The notes beneath the pieces are model-generated. The model had not been told where the DNA came from, made no database searches, and worked only from the letters and a program-made list of their open reading frames with translations. A stretch of DNA of 64,000 bases from an uncultured Selenomonadales bacterium (GTDB lineage: Bacteria > Bacillota > Negativicutes > Selenomonadales > Selenomonadaceae): assembly GCA_900321035.1 (NCBI GenBank), contig ONUH01000007.1:43268-107267 (forward strand), written 5' to 3'. Made by a program: the position numbers and the translations under genes. Shown one piece after another: positions 24,963-32,815 of the stretch. Within the stretch, counting starts at the first letter, position 1. Each line of letters starts with the position of its first letter.

Positions 24963-25708
24963 TGCGTATCGATATTGTGTCCCTGTTTCCGGATATGTTC
25001 AGGGGACCGTTTAACGACAGTATTATTCGGCGTGCACAGGATAACGGGATATTGAACATCCATATCCTGAATCCGCGCGATTTTTCATTCGACAAGCATA
25101 AGCATGTCGATGATTCGCCCTTTGGCGGGGGCAGCGGCATGGTATTGAAGCCGGAGCCCATGTTTCGGGCGATGCGTTTCCTGTCGGAAACGACGTCCTA
25201 TGAGCGGCGGCGTGTGCTCTTGATGAGCCCGGACGGAGAAGTTTTCAGCCAGGGCAAGGCGAAAGAGCTGTCCGCTTACGACCAGCTGATTTTCCTTTGC
25301 GGCCATTATGAAGGCTTTGACGCGCGCATTACGGAACTGGCGGATGAAATCCTGTCCGTCGGCGATTATGTGCTGACAGGCGGAGAGCTGCCCGCGATGG
25401 TCATGGTCGATGCGGTTGCCCGGATGCTTCCTGGAGTGCTGGGGTCGGAGGAATCCGCACCGACGGATTCTTTCTATCACGGACTTTTGGAATATCCGCA
25501 GTATACGCGGCCGCGTGATTACCATGGCAGGTGCGTCCCAGAGATATTGTTTTCCGGCGACCATGCGAAGATTGCCGCCTGGCGCAGGCGTGAATCGCTG
25601 CGCATCACCTTTGAGCGCCGTCCCGATCTGCTTGAAAAGGTAAGCCTGTCAGAAGACGATCGGGCATTTATAGATGCATTGCAGGCACAAAAAAATGACG
25701 ACCGATAA
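24962..25708 (+). CDS. trmD: tRNA (guanine-N1)-methyltransferase
   Basis: A 248-residue SPOUT-class TrmD, which makes m1G37 in tRNAs and prevents frameshifting. Motifs: DIVSLFPDMFRGPFNDSIIRRA, DSPFGGGSGMVLKPEPMF, LCGHYEGFDARI, DYVLTGGELPAMV. The C-terminal domain is normal. In many firmicutes rplS follows; here a terminator overlaps the stop codon and the next genes run on the other strand, so rplS is not in this cluster. Confidence 0.97.
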   Translation: MRIDIVSLFPDMFRGPFNDSIIRRAQDNGILNIHILNPRDFSFDKHKHVDDSPFGGGSGMVLKPEPMFRAMRFLSETTSYERRRVLLMSPDGEVFSQGKAKELSAYDQLIFLCGHYEGFDARITELADEILSVGDYVLTGGELPAMVMVDAVARMLPGVLGSEESAPTDSFYHGLLEYPQYTRPRDYHGRCVPEILFSGDHAKIAAWRRRESLRITFERRPDLLEKVSLSEDDRAFIDALQAQKNDDR

Positions 25709-25726
25709 AAATCGGCCGTCTTTTTT
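25697..25726 (+). terminator. terminator overlapping the trmD stop
   Basis: GACGACCGAT pairs with ATCGGCCGTC (one mismatch, loop AAAA); a run of seven T follows. Confidence 0.85.
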
Positions 25727-25733
25727 ATGCCCG

Positions 25734-25922
25734 TCAATGATTGTCAGAATGCGTCTTAGCGAGGTACAGCTTTTTTTGTAAAGCGTTGTAAGCGTCCAGC
25801 GACATCATGACAAGATGTTTTCCGCTCTCTCTTTGAATAATGTAAGTCTCGTTTTCGTCGTTCGCGTGGTCGGCGCATAGCGTGAATTCGTTCAAGAATT
25901 CGCCGGAAGTGATGGATATCAT
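25734..25922 (-). CDS. Phd/YefM-like antitoxin, no adjacent toxin
   Basis: A 62-residue protein with the Phd/YefM outline: ISITSGEFLNEF (helix near the start), ETYIIQRESGKHLVMMSLDAYNAL (the beta strand and helix of the DNA-binding domain). These proteins usually repress their own operon and neutralise a RelE/Doc toxin. Here no toxin gene lies on either side; it is the last gene of the corA unit, 13 bases after the preceding hypothetical gene, behind AAGGAAG. It may be an orphan antitoxin or a repurposed regulator. Confidence 0.6.
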   Translation of the reverse strand: MISITSGEFLNEFTLCADHANDENETYIIQRESGKHLVMMSLDAYNALQKKLYLAKTHSDNH

Positions 25923-25935
25923 GGCGTTCTTCCTT

Positions 25936-26166
25936 TCAGCAGGAGCTCTCGCCGAGACGCGGGTGGCGCGTCGGGCGCAGACTGCGGATGCGGATCAGGC
26001 GGAGCGCTTCGTCGAGGCCGACGTCGTCGCGCCGCGTTTCCGTCTCATAGACGCAGAGCGGTTCTTTGGCGCCGATCTCGCCGGCGGGCATGTAAACGTA
26101 TTCGTTTGTCGCGCGGTCGCCGAAGATGCGGCCCGATTTGAGCTGCGAAATCTGCATGACGCTCAT
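25936..26166 (-). CDS. hypothetical protein between corA and the Phd-like gene
   Basis: A 76-residue protein starting at an ATG preceded by GAGGCG, 10 bases after corA. No signal peptide, membrane segment or known motif. It is mixed alpha/beta in appearance and Arg-rich at the C-terminus (RLIRIRSLRPTRHPRLGE). It is packed between two genes of the same strand, so it is probably translated. A longer in-frame start at 26211 would overlap corA and lacks a ribosome site. Confidence 0.55.
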   Translation of the reverse strand: MSVMQISQLKSGRIFGDRATNEYVYMPAGEIGAKEPLCVYETETRRDDVGLDEALRLIRIRSLRPTRHPRLGESSC

Positions 26167-26176
26167 GGAAAACGCC

Positions 26177-27136
26177 TCAATTCCAAAACATGTTGTGACG
26201 CCACAGCACATAGGCCGACACTAACGCTATCCCGCCGGAAAGCAGGGCGAGAAAAACGAATGCGGTACCCTGTTCCGCAAAGGGAACGGGGACGTTCATG
26301 CCGAAGAAGCTCGATATGACCGTCGGAATCGCGAGGATGATCGTCATGGCTGCGAGGAATTTCATGACGCGGTTCTGATCGTTGGAAATGATAGAAGAAA
26401 ACGTATCCGCAAGGCGGGAAAGGATCTGGCTGTACATATCGACCATTTCCCGCGCCTGTTTATTTTCGATGATGACGTCCTCCAGGAGATCCTCGTCTTC
26501 CTCGTACATCTTGAACATGGGCGCGAGCGTGTGATTGGTACGCAGGCGCAGGAGCTTGTCCAGCACGGCGCCGTCCGAGCGGAGCGCCGCGTTGAAATAG
26601 GTGAGGCCTTTTTGCAGCTCCAAAAGGCGCAGGATATCCTCGTTCTGCATCGCGTCGCGCAGCGCTAGCTCAATCTCGTCCGAGAGCTTATTGATCTGGC
26701 GCAAATAGCGCAGATAAAAAGTTGCCGACTTGTAGAGAATCTGGAACAGGAACCGCGTCTTTTTGAACGTGCGGAACAGTTTTGCGGTCTGTTCGTTGAA
26801 TTCGCTCAGTACGGCCGTTTCCTCCAAGCTGACGGTGATGATGTACTCCGCCGTCAGAATGATGGAAAGCGGCAGCGTGTCGTAGCTTCCCTGTCCGCGC
26901 ATGACCGGCACATTGGTCAGGATGAGGATCGCGTTGTCCTCCACGTCAATGTGGGAGCGCTCCTCATCGTCAAGCGCGGAGCGGAGAAAGTCGGGCTCGA
27001 CCTGGGTGCGCTCAGCGACGACCTTCAGCTCGTAAGGCGTCGGGTCAATGATATTGATCCATGTGCCTTTCTCGAGCGTCTTGAGCGTGAGCTCAACCAG
27101 CGGCCCCGACTCTAAGGATTTGTAAATTTTGAGCAT
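26177..27136 (-). CDS. corA: CorA-family Mg2+/divalent cation transporter
   Basis: A 319-residue CorA-type channel. The long cytoplasmic N-terminal domain precedes a coiled-coil helix and two C-terminal membrane segments; the signature GMN is present in SSFFGMNVPVP at the end of the first membrane helix. CorA takes up Mg2+ (and Co2+/Ni2+). ATG at 27136 has AAAGGAG 9-15 bases upstream; an in-frame start at 27181 would hide that site. It heads a three-gene minus-strand unit. A transcript from the promoter at 27306-27335 would carry about 165 untranslated bases with stem-loops, suggesting regulation in the leader. Confidence 0.93.
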   Translation of the reverse strand: MLKIYKSLESGPLVELTLKTLEKGTWINIIDPTPYELKVVAERTQVEPDFLRSALDDEERSHIDVEDNAILILTNVPVMRGQGSYDTLPLSIILTAEYIITVSLEETAVLSEFNEQTAKLFRTFKKTRFLFQILYKSATFYLRYLRQINKLSDEIELALRDAMQNEDILRLLELQKGLTYFNAALRSDGAVLDKLLRLRTNHTLAPMFKMYEEDEDLLEDVIIENKQAREMVDMYSQILSRLADTFSSIISNDQNRVMKFLAAMTIILAIPTVISSFFGMNVPVPFAEQGTAFVFLALLSGGIALVSAYVLWRHNMFWN

Positions 27137-27300
27137 AGGCGGATGCTCCTTTCGCGCAGGAAGAGAGCGCCCATGCGTCAACGTCAGGCGAGGCGAATGG
27201 GCGGGCGTGTTCCCGCATGGATTTTAAGACATAATCGACATGACCCGGGATGATCGCCGTCCATTTTCCTCACCAACCTTTCTTTAATAAAATCTTTAAC
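27137..27300 (-). promoter_or_regulatory. long structured leader of corA with a candidate upstream ORF
   Basis: About 160 bases separate the promoter from corA. On the minus strand the leader contains a 26-codon open frame (27264 to 27184, MDGDHPGSCRLCLKIH..., preceded by GGTGAGG at short spacing) and inverted repeats: GCGGG with CCCGC, and GCCCAT with ATGGGC bracketing the end of that frame. It could be a Mg-sensing leader of the mgtL/M-box kind, but I do not recognise the M-box consensus. Confidence 0.4.
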
Positions 27301-27305
27301 AATTT

Positions 27306-27335
27306 ATCTTACTCCCAAAAGGGGAGATTCGTCAA
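27306..27335 (-). promoter_or_regulatory. promoter of the corA unit
   Basis: On the minus strand: TTGACG (forward CGTCAA at 27330-27335), 18 bases, TAAGAT (forward ATCTTA at 27306-27311). The 380-base gap between corA and the chemoreceptor gene holds this promoter, the leader and the weaker promoter of the chemoreceptor. Confidence 0.6.
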
Positions 27336-27435
27336 TAACAACGAGCGATTTTGTGGGTTTTTCCGGAAATTTTCCATAAAAATTTGGAAACAGGCAGACT
27401 GCGAAAAAATGACGACAAATAAAAAATCTTCATTA

Positions 27436-27476
27436 TTGTCGGTTCTCATGGTTTTATGGTAGACTATAGATACAAT
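27436..27476 (+). promoter_or_regulatory. possible promoter of the chemoreceptor gene
   Basis: TTGTCG at 27436-27441 with TAGACT 18 bases on, or TACAAT at 27471-27476 without a good -35. I see no sigma-28 (TAAA..GCCGATAA) site, which might have been expected for a chemotaxis gene. Confidence 0.35.
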
Positions 27477-27561
27477 GTTGTTTTGTATGACGGATGTTTT
27501 TTTGCGTGCAGCAGGCTGTGCAAAATCTCCGCTGTACATGGCTCAAGAGAGGAGCTTTCTT

Positions 27562-29259
27562 ATGGACAATCTGACAATACGGAAAAAGCTCGGCGTCGTG
27601 TTCACCCTGCTGATCTTGGTGTTCCTCGGCGCCAGCGTCTACGCGGTGATTGCGCTGAAGAACATCAATGACGGCGCTATGCGTATTGCGACAACGCATC
27701 TGCACAGCGTTCTCGCGGCCAGCGACAACGGCGCGGCCATGACCGAGTATCGGGCGCTGGAATACGCCATCGTCACCGCGCCGACGCTCAAGAGCCGGGC
27801 CTATTCGGAAAAAAAGGCCGCCAAGCTCGGCGACCAGATCGACATCACTTTCGACGCCATGGAAAAGAACATGGAAGGCCGGACGGACGAGAACCTGAAG
27901 GCATTGCGCGAGCAGTGGAAGTCCTATCGGGAGCAGCTGAAAAAGATTGGCGACCTTGCCGACAATCGCAAGAACACTGAAGCTGTGGCGATGCTGGACG
28001 CTTCGGCGGAGAAATTCGAAAAGCTCAACGATACCCTTGTGAAGGTCATCGACGCCCGCAAGGACTTCATCAACGAAGAGACGAAAGCGGCAGCTACCGC
28101 CTATGAACGGACGCGCATGATGCTGATTCTCGCGGTGGGCTTCGTGATCCTGCTTTCCGCGTTCATGGCGTTCTACCTCGGACGCTCCATCAATACGTCC
28201 ATCAGCTATCTGATGAATATCGCCCACGAAATTGCGCAGGGCAACCTGAAGGTGGACGTGACTGCGAAGACCGGCGACGAGTTCGGGACGCTGACCTCGG
28301 CCTTTGGCGACACGGTCCAGCATTTGCGCGGCCTGATCACGAATATCACGACGACCTCGGACAATGTGGCGTCGTTCTCCGAGCAGCTGACGAACAACGC
28401 GGATCAGTCAGCGGAAGCGACCCAGCAGGTGGCCGACTCCATCGGCAACGTGGCGGCCAATACCAGCAAGCAGGGCAGCGATATCAACGTCTCCTTGAAA
28501 GATATCCAAAGCATGTCGGAGGATATGGCGAACTTCGAGCAACTGGCGGACCAGTCCTCGACGGCGGCGAACCGTGTCGCAGCCATCGCCCAGGAAGGCG
28601 GAAACTCCATTGCCGGAGCGGCACGCCAGATGGAAGAGATTGCGAATTCCGTGGCGTCGTCGGCAGAGACCATCCAGCAGCTTTCCGACCGCTCGACAGA
28701 CATCGGGCAGTTCTCGGAAACCATCGCCAATATCGCCGAGCAGACAAACCTGTTGGCGCTGAACGCAGCCATCGAAGCGGCGCGTGCGGGCGAGCACGGG
28801 CGCGGCTTTGCCGTCGTCGCGGATGAAGTGCGGAAGCTGGCAGAAGGCTCGGCGGAAGCCGCTTCGAAGATCGCGGAGTTGATTACCTCTATCCAGGTCG
28901 ATACCACAAAGGCCGTGGACAGCATGGCGAAATGGACCGAAGACGTCAAAAACGGCAAGGAAGTCGTCGACGAGGCTGGCAATGCCTTTGACGCCATCGT
29001 GAACGCGGTGGAGGGGCTCACGCGCAACGCCGAGACGATTCTGGGAGCGGCTCGCGAGTCTGCGGGAAAGGCCAATGCTCTCGTCCAGACGATGGACAGC
29101 CTGAACAGAGCCAGCGACGAGATCTCCGACGAAACCGGATCCGTTTCCGCCGCCACCGAAGAGCTTTCCGCGTCGATGGACGAAATCGCCAACGCCAGCC
29201 GCAACCTTGCGGAGCTGGCTCAAAAACTCAAAGATTCGACAACGCAGTTCAAGCTGTAA
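27562..29259 (+). CDS. methyl-accepting chemotaxis protein
   Basis: A 565-residue chemoreceptor. First membrane helix at residues about 11-31, a four-helix periplasmic sensor of about 150 residues (4HB_MCP type), second membrane helix near 187-208, HAMP, then a cytoplasmic signalling domain with the hairpin tip [20 protein letters not shown] and [18 protein letters not shown], which contacts CheA/CheW. The start at 27562 has GAGAGGAG upstream. The next gene, 30 bases on, encodes a sugar-type binding lipoprotein, which could be its ligand-presenting partner. No cheA or cheW is nearby. Confidence 0.93.
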   Translation: MDNLTIRKKLGVVFTLLILVFLGASVYAVIALKNINDGAMRIATTHLHSVLAASDNGAAMTEYRALEYAIVTAPTLKSRAYSEKKAAKLGDQIDITFDAMEKNMEGRTDENLKALREQWKSYREQLKKIGDLADNRKNTEAVAMLDASAEKFEKLNDTLVKVIDARKDFINEETKAAATAYERTRMMLILAVGFVILLSAFMAFYLGRSINTSISYLMNIAHEIAQGNLKVDVTAKTGDEFGTLTSAFGDTVQHLRGLITNITTTSDNVASFSEQLTNNADQSAEATQQVADSIGNVAANTSKQGSDINVSLKDIQSMSEDMANFEQLADQSSTAANRVAAIAQEGGNSIAGAARQMEEIANSVASSAETIQQLSDRSTDIGQFSETIANIAEQTNLLALNAAIEAARAGEHGRGFAVVADEVRKLAEGSAEAASKIAELITSIQVDTTKAVDSMAKWTEDVKNGKEVVDEAGNAFDAIVNAVEGLTRNAETILGAARESAGKANALVQTMDSLNRASDEISDETGSVSAATEELSASMDEIANASRNLAELAQKLKDSTTQFKL

Positions 29260-29289
29260 TGGGATAAGACAGGAAAGGAGACTTTGAAT

Positions 29290-30324
29290 ATGAAGCGAAT
29301 TTTCAAGACGGCGGCTCTTGTCCTTGCCGTGCTGTTTTCCCTGCTTTTGGCCGCGGGCTGCGGACAGGACCAAAACTCGGCCAAGAAAGTCAGCCTGCTT
29401 TTCCCCGACCCGGCTGCGGGCGGCCCGTGGAAAAATGTCGGTCCGCTTTGTCAGAAATATGTTTCGGAAGCGGGCTACGACTGCACGATGGAATTCTGCA
29501 GCTCGCCGCAGAATCAGGTGGAACAGCTGAAAGCGGCTATCGCACAGAAACCGGCGTGCATCGTCCTTGCGGTGCAGGACGCCATGATCTTCGGCGACGC
29601 GCTGAAAGAAGCCACGGAAGCGAATATCCCCGTGATCGCCTATGACCGTCTCGTCATGCACACCGACGCGATTACCTACTACGCTTCCTTTGATAACTCC
29701 GCCGTCGGCGAATTCATGGGAAGGTACGTCGAGGAAAAGCTGAACCTGAAAAGCGGCGCGGGTCCCTTTACGTTGGAATTCGTGGCCGGCGATCCTTCTG
29801 ACATGAACGCCCCGATGTTTTATCAGGGCGCCTATGATAAGCTGAAGCCGTATATCGATAAAGGCCAGTTGGTCATTCCCTCCGGTCAGGCCGCATTCAA
29901 AGACGTGGCGACCGACGGTTGGAGCGCGGACAAGGCAAAGGCCCGCATGGAAACGATTTTGCGCCAGCATTACGCGGGCAGGAACTTGGACCTTGTAGTG
30001 GCGGCGAACGACGACCTCGCCAACGCCGTGCTGGAAGCCCAGAAGTCTGTGGGGTATAATGGCCTTCCGACCCTTCTTACCGGGCAGGACGCCAGTGACA
30101 AAGCCCTCCAGAATATCCGCGAAGGCCGTCAGGCAATGACCATCTACAAAGATCCCAACGTGCTCTGCGCGAAAGTCGTTCGTATGGTCAAAGCCGTCGT
30201 TGAGGGCAGCCAGCCCGCGATCAACGATGTGCAGAACATCAAGAACGACGTAAAAACGATTCCAAGCTATCTCTGCATCCCGGCCATCGTCGATAAAGAA
30301 AATATCGATGTGGTAAAGAAATAA
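29290..30324 (+). CDS. periplasmic sugar-binding lipoprotein (Peripla_BP_4 type)
   Basis: A 344-residue lipoprotein with lipobox LAAGC (Cys24). The mature part follows the ribose/xylose/ChvE binding-protein fold: VSLLFPDPAAGGPWKNVG, NQVEQLKAAIAQKPACIVLA, NIPVIAYDRLVM, DLVVAANDDLANAVLEA, GLPTLLTGQDAS. It looks like a monosaccharide-binding protein, perhaps for xylose or a related pentose. No ABC ATPase or permease accompanies it; instead it follows a chemoreceptor by 30 bases, so a sensing role is likely. ATG at 29290 is better spaced from AGGAGA than TTG at 29284. Two terminators follow. Confidence 0.88.
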   Translation: MKRIFKTAALVLAVLFSLLLAAGCGQDQNSAKKVSLLFPDPAAGGPWKNVGPLCQKYVSEAGYDCTMEFCSSPQNQVEQLKAAIAQKPACIVLAVQDAMIFGDALKEATEANIPVIAYDRLVMHTDAITYYASFDNSAVGEFMGRYVEEKLNLKSGAGPFTLEFVAGDPSDMNAPMFYQGAYDKLKPYIDKGQLVIPSGQAAFKDVATDGWSADKAKARMETILRQHYAGRNLDLVVAANDDLANAVLEAQKSVGYNGLPTLLTGQDASDKALQNIREGRQAMTIYKDPNVLCAKVVRMVKAVVEGSQPAINDVQNIKNDVKTIPSYLCIPAIVDKENIDVVKK

Positions 30325-30332
30325 AGATAACG

Positions 30333-30400
30333 AACTGCCGCGATTCGTTTCGCGGCAGTTTTTCTGTCTCGAAAGCCCCGGCTCGGCCGGGGCTTTATTT
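30333..30400 (+). terminator. two tandem terminators after the binding protein gene
   Basis: Hairpin 1: AACTGCCGCG with CGCGGCAGTT (30333-30360), then five T. Hairpin 2: AAAGCCCCGG with CCGGGGCTTT (30372-30396), then a T-rich tail. Confidence 0.85.
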
Positions 30401-30473
30401 TATGGAACCGAGATCATCAGGCGTTGAAACCTTTGCCGGCAAGCAATTTGTCCGGTGCAAAAATATTTTTAAA

Positions 30474-30486
30474 TTACATGTTGTAA
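30474..30486. promoter_or_regulatory. operator 1 for the TetR-type regulator
   Basis: TTACATGTTGTAA, a palindrome of TTACA/TGTAA arms with three central bases, inside the larger AAATTACATGTTGTAATTT. It lies just upstream of the -35 of the promoter at 30492. Confidence 0.7.
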
Positions 30487-30491
30487 TTTAA

Positions 30492-30520
30492 TTTACAATG
30501 TGTTATTATCAGATTAGATA
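30492..30520 (+). promoter_or_regulatory. promoter of the binding protein-tetR operon
   Basis: TTTACA (30492-30497), 17 bases, TAGATA (30515-30520). It is framed by the two operators, which are 49 bp apart centre to centre. Confidence 0.6.
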
Positions 30521-30522
30521 AA

Positions 30523-30535
30523 TTACAACATGTAA
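30523..30535. promoter_or_regulatory. operator 2 for the TetR-type regulator
   Basis: TTACAACATGTAA, the exact reverse complement of operator 1, including the flanks (AAATTACAACATGTAATTT). It lies immediately after the -10 element, where a bound repressor would block initiation. Confidence 0.7.
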
Positions 30536-30583
30536 TTTAAGAGTGGAATTTGCAGTATTGGTAAAGAAAAGGAGGTCAACGTC

Positions 30584-31381
30584 ATGAAAAAAATGATGAG
30601 CGTAGTGTTCGCGATCATCTGCCTGCTCGCCGTTACCGGATTCAGCGGCGGAGCAAATCAGGCGGATGGTGTTCTTCGGCAGGAAGATTCGACGGAAAAG
30701 GTGCTGCGTGTGGGCACCGCATCCAACGATCCGCCGTTTGCGTATTATCAGGCGGCAACCGACACGCACATCGGCTTTGACATCGAACTGATGCAGGGAC
30801 TGAGCAGAGAGATGGGCTACGACAAGGTGGAATTCGTGAACACGGATTTCAATCAGCTGCTGCCATCCCTGCAGGAAGGAAAAGTGGATGCGGTCATTGC
30901 CTGTATGACTGTCACGGATGAGCGCAGGGAAGCGGCCGATTTCACGGCGTCCTATCTTGAAGGCGTGCGGGCTGTCGTGGTCGCTCCTTACGGCATGGAA
31001 GCCGGCGGCGCGGACGCCATGAAAGGAAAGCGCATTGCCGTCGAGGCCGGCAGCGTTCACGTGAACCAGGCGAAACAGTATTCCGAGACGGTCATCGAAT
31101 GCGGCAGCGTGGAAGAAGCGTTGAAGCTTGTCCTGGATAAGCAGGCTGACTTTGCCGTCATGGATAATTACACCGCCCGTTTCTTCATTGCCAACTTTTA
31201 TAGAGATCAGCTGACCCTTGCGGCGGACCTGTCCGGCGGCACGGAGAGCGGTATCGGGATCGCCGTCGCCAAAGGGAATCAGGAAATGCTTGACAAGCTG
31301 AACGCGTCGTTGCAAAATTATCGTGAAACTGCGGCCTACTATCAGATAAAAAGATCCTATTTCGGCAGGCTGGAGGTATGA
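30584..31381 (+). CDS. exported amino-acid-type solute-binding protein
   Basis: A 265-residue SBP_bac_3 protein with a signal peptide (residues 1-25) but no lipobox cysteine, so it should be soluble in the periplasm. LRVGTASNDPPFAYYQAATD, IGFDIELMQGLSREMGYDKV and DAVIACMTVTDERREAADFT are typical of polar amino acid binding proteins (GlnH/HisJ group). No permease or ATPase is adjacent. It is translated from AGGAGG and overlaps the TetR gene (ATGA), so the regulator is made with it; the operators at the promoter suggest both are under its control. Confidence 0.85.
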   Translation: MKKMMSVVFAIICLLAVTGFSGGANQADGVLRQEDSTEKVLRVGTASNDPPFAYYQAATDTHIGFDIELMQGLSREMGYDKVEFVNTDFNQLLPSLQEGKVDAVIACMTVTDERREAADFTASYLEGVRAVVVAPYGMEAGGADAMKGKRIAVEAGSVHVNQAKQYSETVIECGSVEEALKLVLDKQADFAVMDNYTARFFIANFYRDQLTLAADLSGGTESGIGIAVAKGNQEMLDKLNASLQNYRETAAYYQIKRSYFGRLEV

Positions 31382-32037
31382 GCTTGAAAAACGCGGGTTT
31401 TCTCCGGGCGCGTGGAGAAGAGCAGAAGAAGATCAGGAGACAGCAGATCGTGGACGCCGCGGCGTCGCTTTACGCCGAAGTGGGCTACGACAAAGTCACA
31501 TTCTCAAAAATCGGCAGGAAGGTCAGCTTTACCCGCCTGAATCTTTACAACTACTATTCCTGCAAGGAAGACATCTTTCTCACCCTGCTCCTGCAGGATC
31601 GATGGAACACGCTGGAAGACGCCAGGAATACCTTTTCGGGCGCGGTGACAGATCAGGACGCATTCTGCCTCGAATGGGCGAAGATGCTGCTGCGTCATCA
31701 GCGGATGATGGCATTGTTCAGCATTGCGAACACGGTGATACTGAAAGACGCCTCCTCTGAAATGCACAAGCGTTTCCGGCTGGAAATCAGCCAAATCTCT
31801 GACGAGCTGATCAAGCTGGTGCAGGAATTGTTTCCGGCATTTACTCCGAAACAGGCCTCTTTTTTCGTGGAATCCGAAAGCAGCTACGCCTTGACGCTTT
31901 ATCCCGCAAGTCTCGAATATAAAAAACGTATGCATATAGAGATTTTCAAGGATGTAGGATCGGGCACAAAAGATTTCGTTTCGCTGTATATCCCGTTTTT
32001 GGAAGTCTTGCTGAAAGGCCTGGATAAGCTGGACTGA
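31378..32037 (+). CDS. TetR-family transcriptional regulator
   Basis: A 219-residue TetR protein. The helix-turn-helix is in residues 20-60: QQIVDAAASLYAEVGYDKVT, then SKIGRKVSFTRLNLYNYYSC. The C-terminal ligand domain resembles the TetR_C group seen in Clostridia. Its start overlaps the stop of the binding-protein gene. Two inverted TTACA-N3-TGTAA sites around the operon promoter are the obvious targets, giving negative autoregulation. The ligand is unknown. Confidence 0.88.
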   Translation: MSLKNAGFLRARGEEQKKIRRQQIVDAAASLYAEVGYDKVTFSKIGRKVSFTRLNLYNYYSCKEDIFLTLLLQDRWNTLEDARNTFSGAVTDQDAFCLEWAKMLLRHQRMMALFSIANTVILKDASSEMHKRFRLEISQISDELIKLVQELFPAFTPKQASFFVESESSYALTLYPASLEYKKRMHIEIFKDVGSGTKDFVSLYIPFLEVLLKGLDKLD

Positions 32038-32101
32038 ACGCGACAATTTTCATTGGGTAAAAAAGTTGAGGTAAGAAAATCAGAAAGTAAGAAAATCAGA
32101 A

Positions 32102-32126
32102 AATCAGAAATTCGGAATTTCTGATT
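32102..32126. repeat. 25-bp palindrome and short direct repeats after tetR
   Basis: AATCAGAAATTC and its inverted copy GAATTTCTGATT are separated by one G; they would form a 10-bp stem with a TCGGA loop. Just upstream, AGAAAATCAGAAA is repeated in tandem (32074-32108). No proper T-run follows on the plus strand. It may be a weak terminator or a binding site. Confidence 0.45.
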
Positions 32127-32190
32127 AAAAAAATTTTGAAGCGTCGCTTTTGTACGGATACCAATACTATTGATTTTGGGGGATTTGCTT

Positions 32191-32757
32191 ATGGTTCTGT
32201 TTATCAATGCCTGCGTGCGGAGTCAGTCGCGAACGAAGAGACTGGCGGATGAACTGCTCAAAAGGATTGGCGAGCCGATCCGGGAGCTTCGGCTTTTGGA
32301 CGTGGACATGCCGCGCGTCGATGAGAATTACCTAAAGACCAGGGACGCCCTCTTGGAAAAAGAAGCGTATGACTCGCCGATGTTCGTGTTGGCGAGAGAA
32401 TTCGCGGCCGCTGAGAAAATCGTGGTCGCCGCCCCGTATTGGGACCTTTCCTTTCCGGCGGCGCTCAAGCAATATTTCGAGTTGATCAACGCGATGGGAA
32501 TCACATTCGCTTATACAAGCGACGGATTCCCCAAACCGCTCTGCAAAGCAAACGTACTGTACTATGTGACCACGGCGGGCGGCGCGTTCTGTCCGGAAGA
32601 ATACGGCTATGGGTACGTAAAAGCCCTGGCCGAAAACTTCTATGGGATTGCGGACGTCAAGCTGATCAAAGCCGTGGGCTTCGACGTCGACGGAGCGGAC
32701 GAATCCAAGATCCTGCAGGAAGCGATCGGCCGTCTTGCAAAGGACGCCGGTCTCTGA
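32191..32757 (+). CDS. NAD(P)H-dependent FMN reductase/flavodoxin-fold oxidoreductase
   Basis: A 188-residue protein of the flavodoxin-like quinone/azo reductase group. N-terminus VLFINACVRSQSRTKRLADE (FMN phosphate loop), AEKIVVAAPYWDLSFPAALKQYFELI and VTTAGGAFCPEEYGYGYVKAL are characteristic. It probably reduces quinones or azo compounds with NAD(P)H and FMN in the cytoplasm. The start at 32191 follows GGGGGAT; TTG at 32170 is unlikely. Not obviously in an operon. Confidence 0.82.
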   Translation: MVLFINACVRSQSRTKRLADELLKRIGEPIRELRLLDVDMPRVDENYLKTRDALLEKEAYDSPMFVLAREFAAAEKIVVAAPYWDLSFPAALKQYFELINAMGITFAYTSDGFPKPLCKANVLYYVTTAGGAFCPEEYGYGYVKALAENFYGIADVKLIKAVGFDVDGADESKILQEAIGRLAKDAGL

Positions 32758-32815
32758 TACTCCGCTTATCTCCGTTTACATAAAATCGCGATACAGATAG
32801 GGAGGCTCACAATCC

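Noticed and set aside
27137..27300. M-box Mg2+ riboswitch before corA
   Set aside because: The leader is structured, but the conserved M-box sequence elements are not recognisable, so it is listed only as an unidentified leader.
32060..32126. Possible CRISPR-like repeats (AGAAAATCAGAAA)
   Set aside because: Only two or three imperfect 13-base repeats without regular spacers, next to a palindrome; no cas genes.
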